From positions 1-40,830 of the forward strand of contig JBBQNJ010000045.1 of assembly GCA_038329845.1 (NCBI GenBank): a DNA stretch of 40,830 nt, written 5' to 3'. The DNA comes from JBBQNJ01 sp038329845. GTDB taxonomy: Bacteria > Planctomycetota > Phycisphaerae > Tepidisphaerales > Tepidisphaeraceae. A program made the translations under genes and the position numbers. Below, in pieces: positions 34,976-40,830 of this stretch (position 1 is its first letter; each line of letters starts with the position of its first letter). Under the pieces are notes generated by a model, which was not told where the DNA came from, searched no databases, and worked only from the letters and a program-made list of their open reading frames with translations.

Positions 34976-35256
34976 TCATTGACGACGAGTCGCACGCGAT
35001 TCGTCTTCCGGACCGTGGACGTCGAAGCAGATCGGCACTCGCACCAACATGGCTTCGGGAACAAGCGTCCCGATCATCGACCGTTGTGCCGCCTGGATTT
35101 CAGGAGGCGTGGGAAGGCCGAGTGACACGTGACGGGGAAAAAGATCGAGTCGCCGCATTGCACCAGGCGGACTTCGATCGTCCAACGACACGCGGTTCGG
35201 CATTCCTTTCGGCGGTCGATGACGCAAGCTCGCCGGTTCGGGTCGTCGTCGGGCAA
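34976..35256 (-). pseudogene. Possible frameshifted PilZ-like gene remnant
   Basis: One minus-strand frame reads RRKECRTACRWTIEVRL then CGDSIFFPVTC, like the start of a PilZ domain. Near 35125 the likeness passes to another frame, HVSLGLPTPPEI then SMIGTLVPEAMLVRVPI, as PilZ domains continue. The frame ends early at 34976. The reading is by eye and weak. If right, it is a dead c-di-GMP-binding protein gene. Confidence 0.3.
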
Positions 35257-35529
35257 AATCGCCCGCGGTCCTGAGTTCGGCGAGCATCCGAGTCAGAGGC
35301 GACTGCATCGCGTCTGACATCCACCACGATACCCATGAGGCCATGGCGAATACAACGGAAAAATTGAACGGAGGATCAAAATTTTTGTACGGGGTCAGTT
35401 CGGGATCATGGCTCGGCTTGGATGCTGGCGGCGGCGATCACGCCGGTGTATACCGCTCGCGGCCTTCAGTGAGACATCCGCAATGGCTGGGAACCTGCGG
35501 GATATCCCGGTTTCCCAAAGCGGATTGTC

Positions 35530-35909
35530 TCAATACGGACCGCCAGCGGTGTAGTCCCTGCACAGCACCGACACCCGCGACGCCGCCGCCGGCTGGGGCG
35601 CCAGCGTAACGCCATCGCGGCCCGTGGCATCGTCGCCCCACGGCAACCGATGCGTCAACAGGACCGCAGCGATCCCCGCTAGCGGACCGGCGGGGAAAAG
35701 CTCGAGGACAGAAAATGTGACATCCACGTGACAATCACCTTTTCTTGTATCCGGAAGACATAAAAGTCGGGATCGAGAGTGTCATAGAGAATCGCCTTTC
35801 CCCCCGCGAGCAGAGCAAGCACCGCGACGATCTGAAAAAAGCCGATCCGGACCATAAAGAGTATTTCGACCGGTCCGATCCTCCGGCGGGAATTCGCCGC
35901 CTGCGGCAC
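35530..35909 (-). pseudogene. Remnant of a membrane protein gene, broken by a repeat
   Basis: The frame from 35909 reads FMVRIGFFQIVAVLALLAGG then AILYDTLDPD, a hydrophobic start ending in a DTLDPD motif that I associate with large planctomycete membrane proteins. It then runs into AAAAGGTGATTGTCACG-type palindromic sequence (about 35720-35755) and stops. A second frame to 35530 (AGIAAVLLTHRLPWGDD, CRDYTAGGPY) may be a later piece of the same gene. Most of the gene is missing. Confidence 0.35.
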
Positions 35910-35959
35910 CGCCCGCGGAGCGGGCCAAGGAACGGTCCCGCGATTGGCATCCCAGCAAG

Positions 35960-35989
35960 AAAAAGGCCCACGGAACGAGTCCGTGGGCC
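35960..35989 (-). terminator. groEL intrinsic terminator
   Basis: GGCCCACGGA (35965-35974) and TCCGTGGGCC (35980-35989) form a perfect 10-bp stem with loop ACGAG. On the minus strand it is followed by five Ts, 39 bases after the groEL stop. Confidence 0.9.
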
Positions 35990-36027
35990 TTGCTGACAGC
36001 GTTGAATAATCAGTCGGGCGCGGGGAC

Positions 36028-37662
<1,635 letters not shown>

Positions 37663-37812
37663 GATATATTCTCCTCGGATTGCTGTGGTTGATTTTTCGC
37701 CCCGCTCGTCCCGCAATAAGGCACGAGACATCGAGGCACATCGGCGCGACGGCGCGAAAACACCCGGCGATTCGCCGAGAACATCCCGCTCCCGCAAAAC
37801 GCCGCGCGCGAG

Positions 37813-38103
37813 TTACTCGACGATGGCGAGAACGTCGTCCTCGCTCATGATCATCAGTTCTTCGCCATCGAGCTTGATCTCGGTCCCGGCGTAGCTGGTG
37901 AAGATCACCTCGTCGCCCTTTTTCACCGAAAACACGGCCCGCTCGCCGTTCTCGAGGCGCTTGCCCTCGCCGACGGCGAGAATCTTCCCGCGCTTGGGTT
38001 TTTCCTTAGCGGTATCGGGAAGAACGATCCCGGACTTGGTGGTGGACTCGGCCTCGACACGCTTGACGAGGATCTTGTCGGCCAGGGGACGCAACTTGGA
38101 CAT
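37813..38103 (-). CDS. groS: Co-chaperonin GroES (Hsp10)
   Basis: 96 residues, the lid of the GroEL chamber. It starts MSKLRPLADKILVKRVEAES; STTKSGIVLPDTAKEKP is the mobile loop that contacts GroEL, and KKGDEVIFTSYAGTEIKLDG and DDVLAIVE end the barrel. The ATG at 38103 with AGGAG ten bases upstream gives the normal family length. A GTG three codons earlier is too near the ribosome site. It is transcribed ahead of groEL in the usual order. A GCAGGA/TCCTGC palindrome is 27 bases upstream. Confidence 0.97.
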   Translation of the reverse strand: MSKLRPLADKILVKRVEAESTTKSGIVLPDTAKEKPKRGKILAVGEGKRLENGERAVFSVKKGDEVIFTSYAGTEIKLDGEELMIMSEDDVLAIVE

Positions 38104-38129
38104 AGTGAACACACTCCTTTAGTGAACCC

Positions 38130-38147
38130 GCAGGAACTTGCTCCTGC
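38130..38147. promoter_or_regulatory. Palindrome GCAGGA-N6-TCCTGC upstream of groES
   Basis: An 18-base inverted repeat between the likely promoter and the ribosome site of groES. It may be a repressor site or an RNA hairpin in the 5' leader. It is not CIRCE (TTAGCACTC-N9-GAGTGCTAA). Confidence 0.3.
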
Positions 38148-38201
38148 TTTCGATATTCGGACGATCGACCATCGACGCCGATTGATTGTTTTCTTAGAAA
38201 G

Positions 38202-38624
38202 TCACTCGCGGCCGGGCGAATCCCCCGGCCAGCGATTTTCGTAATGTCGTCGAATCACCCGCGCCAACGCATCGAGCAGCAGATTAAAATCCACCGGCTT
38301 GGCCAGCACGCTGAACACATGCATCCCCAATGCCTCGTGCAGCAGGTGATTGGTCAACTGGTTGGCCAGCAGGATCGCCGGTGGCGCGTTCTGCACGTCG
38401 CGCATCAACCGTACCACCTGCAACCCGCCCAACTGCGGCATCTGCACATCCAGCACCGCCGCGTGAATCGGGCGCGACTCGATCATTTCCAACGCTTCGC
38501 GCCCCGAGCGGGCCTGCAGCGTGGTCACCCCCTGCGGCTCAAGAAGTTGACGCACCGTGTCATTCCACCCTTCATGCGGGTTGGCGAATAACACGGTGAG
38601 ACGATTCTCATGGGCGACCATCAT
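38202..38624 (-). CDS. Stand-alone receiver-domain protein (response-regulator-like), atypical
   Basis: A 140-residue single receiver domain with no output domain. The phosphorylation Asp is D59 in AAVLDVQMPQLGGLQVVRLM, and the conserved Lys is in VLAKPVDFNLLLDAL. The usual Asp pair after beta-1 that binds Mg2+ is replaced by FANPHEG (N15-P16-H17-E18), so normal phosphorylation is doubtful. The conserved Thr/Ser is also unclear (AILLANQ). The ATG at 38624 is chosen over upstream starts because the domain begins NRLTVLF. It is upstream of groES on the same strand but 98 bases away. It may act as a CheY-like or pseudo-receiver partner; no kinase is near. Confidence 0.8.
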   Translation of the reverse strand: MMVAHENRLTVLFANPHEGWNDTVRQLLEPQGVTTLQARSGREALEMIESRPIHAAVLDVQMPQLGGLQVVRLMRDVQNAPPAILLANQLTNHLLHEALGMHVFSVLAKPVDFNLLLDALARVIRRHYENRWPGDSPGRE

Positions 38625-38865
38625 GATGCAGAACCACCTGACGACACGAAATCGCACCCTCCCAACGGCAGGGCGCGGTGTCTGCAAAAGTTCACTAGGC
38701 AAGCGGCGTGCCCGATCAAAGACACTCCGGGCCAGAATCGTAACCCCTTGTCATACCATCACCTGAATAGACCTGACGCCCGCACCATACCGATCGGGCG
38801 ACATCGAGAATCTGCCAAAAGACGGTCCGCACCGAATCGCCGGCTGCCGGTTTGGCAGATTGCGC

Positions 38866-40560
38866 TCAGGCCGCCCCTTCGGCCATGACACCGACCCGTC
38901 GAGCCGCATTCGTGCGATCCACCCACGTCACTGTGGCCGCCAGAAGAACCTCCCCCGCCACCGTCCACAACCGAAGCAGCAGGCTGAGGAACCCCAGGAA
39001 GGCCAGGTAGGCCGCCGGGTCGATCGCGCCGGTGTGCGGATCGGTGAAGTTGGCGGCCACATCGACCGGCAGCGCGAATCCCAGCGACGCCATCAACACC
39101 ATTTCCCGCACCCCCAGCCCCCCGGGTGCCCAGATCGCCAGAAACCCGGCGCACCATGCCAGGCAATACGCGCCGGCGAGCTTGCCGAAATGTTCGATCC
39201 CCAGCCCCAGCGTGTTCGGCTGGCTCAGCAGCACCCACACCGCCAGCGTCTGCCACATCAGCCCCAGGATGTACCAGCCCAGCACCCCCAGCAATTTCGT
39301 CCCGGAGAGCCGCTGATCCAGCGATGGCTTGCCAAAGCGCCCGAGGATGCGATTGGTCGATCCATAAAAAATACGCGGATGAAGCAATAGCAGTAGCAGG
39401 GGCGCCAGGCACACGCTCGCCAGCAGCCACGGACGCGCCTCGGGGGACAGCCGCCGCACGCCGATCAGCAGCAATCCCCCCACCGCCACCAGGATGTTCG
39501 CCAGTAGAAACAGCGTCAGCTCGAGAATCTGGCTGGCCGAGCAGACGCTACCGCGAACCCCGTACGGCTTGATCAGGTAGACCCGCCCCACCACCTGCCA
39601 GATCGCCCCGGGAAGATACCGCGCCAGCTCCGAATACGACCAGATTCGCACCGCCGCGGGGATCGGCACGCGATGGGCCAGGTTCTTGAGGATCTTTCGC
39701 CAGGCGAGCGCGCGAAACACCAGCAGAAACACCGCGAACATCGCCGCGGCCAGCACGAACCGCCCGACGCTCGTCTGAAGGATGCGATCACGGACCTGCG
39801 GATTGTCGCGGAACTGGCGGATGATCGGGCGCAGCATCCAGACGAAAATCGCCACCGTCACCGCGATGCTGAGAAATCGCTTGATCCACGGCTTGGCCAC
39901 CGCCCAACCGTAGCGCAGGTTGTTTCCATGACGTTCGTGGATATGGATGATCTGTTCGTCCGGGCCGCTGAACGCCGGGGAAAGATCGTCCGGTGAGAGC
40001 TTCTTGCGCCGATAGCGGCGCGGGGGAAGCAGGTCGATGCCGTGATGTCGAAGCCATGGGCGCACCCGACGGCGAATCCGCGGGATATTGCGGATCAGCA
40101 CGTTCCCCGCCCGCCAGATTCCCCGCGCGATCGGCCAGGCGATGATCCATGTGATCGCACCGGTCAGTAGCAGTACTCCCAGCCGCCCGAGCCCGGACAA
40201 CTGCCACGGGAAATACTCGTGGGCCACAGTCCAAATCCCCCCCGCCGCCGCGAGCGATGAGACCCCCAGCGTCAGCCAGGTGAACAGCCGGCCTTCGAGC
40301 CGCATCGGCTTGCCTCGCAGCACCCGGGCCGTCAGCCGGCGCTTGCCGGGAAACGTCACCAGCCCGAACCCGATCAGAAACAGCGGAATCCCCCCCGGGC
40401 CGGGAATGAGGATCCCCAGCGGCCACGCTGCGATGATCAGGGTCCAGCCGATGAAGTTCTTGACGATGATCCAGAAATAATCGGCGAAAAACGTCGCCAG
40501 GCTATTGCGCTGGCGGTCAAGGGTCCCCTCGGCATTATCGTCGTGAAAATCGCTCGGCAT
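38866..40560 (-). CDS. Flippase-like membrane protein (LPG-synthase TM/UPF0104 type) with N-terminal PGPGW-like region
   Basis: 564 residues. The N-terminus has two membrane segments with IIAAWPLGILIPGPGGIPLF, matching the small PGPGW membrane family. After a hydrophilic linker (RRYRRKKLSPDDLSPAFSGP) come eight or so helices of the flippase-like domain: WSYSELARYLPGAIWQVVGR, ASQILELTLFLLANILVAVG and AGFLAIWAPGGLGVREMVLM. Related proteins move lipid-linked or polar lipids across the membrane; the substrate here is unknown. The ATG at 40560 fits the protein's first conserved part. No glycosyltransferase adjoins. Confidence 0.85.
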   Translation of the reverse strand: MPSDFHDDNAEGTLDRQRNSLATFFADYFWIIVKNFIGWTLIIAAWPLGILIPGPGGIPLFLIGFGLVTFPGKRRLTARVLRGKPMRLEGRLFTWLTLGVSSLAAAGGIWTVAHEYFPWQLSGLGRLGVLLLTGAITWIIAWPIARGIWRAGNVLIRNIPRIRRRVRPWLRHHGIDLLPPRRYRRKKLSPDDLSPAFSGPDEQIIHIHERHGNNLRYGWAVAKPWIKRFLSIAVTVAIFVWMLRPIIRQFRDNPQVRDRILQTSVGRFVLAAAMFAVFLLVFRALAWRKILKNLAHRVPIPAAVRIWSYSELARYLPGAIWQVVGRVYLIKPYGVRGSVCSASQILELTLFLLANILVAVGGLLLIGVRRLSPEARPWLLASVCLAPLLLLLLHPRIFYGSTNRILGRFGKPSLDQRLSGTKLLGVLGWYILGLMWQTLAVWVLLSQPNTLGLGIEHFGKLAGAYCLAWCAGFLAIWAPGGLGVREMVLMASLGFALPVDVAANFTDPHTGAIDPAAYLAFLGFLSLLLRLWTVAGEVLLAATVTWVDRTNAARRVGVMAEGAA

Positions 40561-40692
40561 GATCCCCGGACGCTCACCGGAAATGGCCGATTGTAGCCAC
40601 CGACCCGATCCTTGCGAGCGCCGACGCGTCACTGCCTTCCCCGGGAGTGCCCGAATTGCGGGCGCGCGTGAAAAATTATCGACGAATGAAAA

Positions 40693-40723
40693 AAGGGGAC
40701 GCGCTGAATGCCATTCACTTAAG
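40693..40723 (+). repeat. Repeat with GGGGAC word and GAATGCCATTCACTTAAG motif
   Basis: AAAGGGGACGCGCT leads directly into the exact 18-mer also found twice at 34.6-34.75 kb. It may be one end of an element whose remainder lies beyond the window. Confidence 0.65.
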
Positions 40724-40809
40724 CCTCCCCACTCGTCACCGGTTTGTCGTAAGCGACTGCTGCAACTTTCTTTGTGTCAGACCATCGCCGGGCGCGGCGG
40801 GGGAAGACT

Positions 40810-40830
40810 ATAGTGGGGTTTGACCCCCCA
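40810..40830 (+). repeat. REP sequence cut by the right window edge
   Basis: ATAG followed by TGGGGTTTGACCCCCCA resembles the first unit of the RAYT array (17954-17975, also ATAG). The rest is outside the window. If real, the REP family is dispersed 22 kb from the RAYT gene. Confidence 0.55.

Larger units (their letters stand above)
34472..36027. other. Long gene-poor region of repeats and gene remnants
   Basis: 1.55 kb without an intact gene. From left: the composite palindrome (34572-34759), a REP pair (34805-34867), a probable PilZ remnant, a truncated membrane-protein remnant crossed by a GTGACATCCACGTGAC palindrome near 35720-35755, and the groEL terminator. It looks like a deletion and insertion hot spot. 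Confidence 0.6.

Noticed and set aside
34814..35274. Plus-strand open frames in the repeat region
   Set aside because: Arg-rich, no family likeness, no ribosome site. They are shadows of the remnant on the other strand and of repeats.
35343..35609. 88-codon plus-strand frame beginning MANTTEKLNGG
   Set aside because: Composition becomes random after about 30 codons, no ribosome site, and it overlaps the minus-strand gene remnant.
38104..38201. CIRCE/HrcA operator for groES-groEL
   Set aside because: No TTAGCACTC-N9-GAGTGCTAA-like sequence is present; only a GCAGGA/TCCTGC palindrome is seen.

Overview
The window is high-GC bacterial chromosome that looks like a planctomycete, most likely class Phycisphaerae. 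Pointers are PEP-CTERM surface proteins, a prepilin-like protein ending in an H-X9-DG motif, a XylR-type (LacI-like sensor plus AraC domain) regulator beside them, and very large membrane-plus-enzyme fusions. No rRNA, tRNA, CRISPR array or phage genes were seen. The lineage call is inference from gene families, not a database match.

Layout. 1-1000: an IS4-type transposase cut by the left edge, with palindromic and tandem repeats upstream of it. 1-9.2 kb: ion antiporter, inositol-monophosphatase-type phosphatase, membrane protein, PriA helicase, a frameshifted small gene, and an accessory alpha-toroid (squalene-cyclase-like) protein lying between two MITE-like elements. 9.6-12.8 kb: a 1077-residue multi-pass membrane protein fused to a GH10-like domain. 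13.0-17.9 kb: a probable operon Hsp20 - Lon - STAS - ACT - M19 dipeptidase. 17.9-19.1 kb: a REP-associated tyrosine transposase (RAYT) surrounded by GTAG-hairpin REP sequences. 19.1-20.9 kb: leuA preceded by a leader peptide with 8 Leu in 22 codons and a transcription attenuator. 21.0-26.2 kb: ThuA protein with decayed copies of its own 3' end, a small membrane protein, a siroheme/4Fe-4S reductase half-protein with a basic repeat tail, xylulokinase and a lone iron-type substrate-binding lipoprotein. 26.4-34.0 kb: UDP-glucuronate decarboxylase, a beta-helix PEP-CTERM protein, the XylR-type regulator and a three-gene surface-protein operon with a putative operator. 34.0-36.0 kb: an Rrf2 regulator, then 1.5 kb of repeats and gene remnants. 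36.0-40.6 kb: groEL, groES, a receiver-domain protein and a flippase-like membrane protein.

How it fits together. Two proteostasis sets are present (Hsp20-Lon and GroES-GroEL). A carbohydrate theme (xylulokinase, UDP-xylose synthesis, GH10-like domain, ThuA, beta-helix protein, XylR-type regulator) is suggestive, but the genes are not one operon. The strongest new readings are (1) a leucine attenuator ahead of leuA with leader peptide, competing RNA pairings and terminator all visible; (2) a RAYT/REP unit with a divergent second REP family elsewhere in the window; (3) a 21-bp-spaced direct-repeat operator next to the XylR-type regulator, with a second copy 1.25 kb away; (4) decayed copies of gene 3' ends just after two unrelated genes, both with a period near 68 bp; and (5) several small palindromic elements that share GGGGAC or GTGGATGTCA words.
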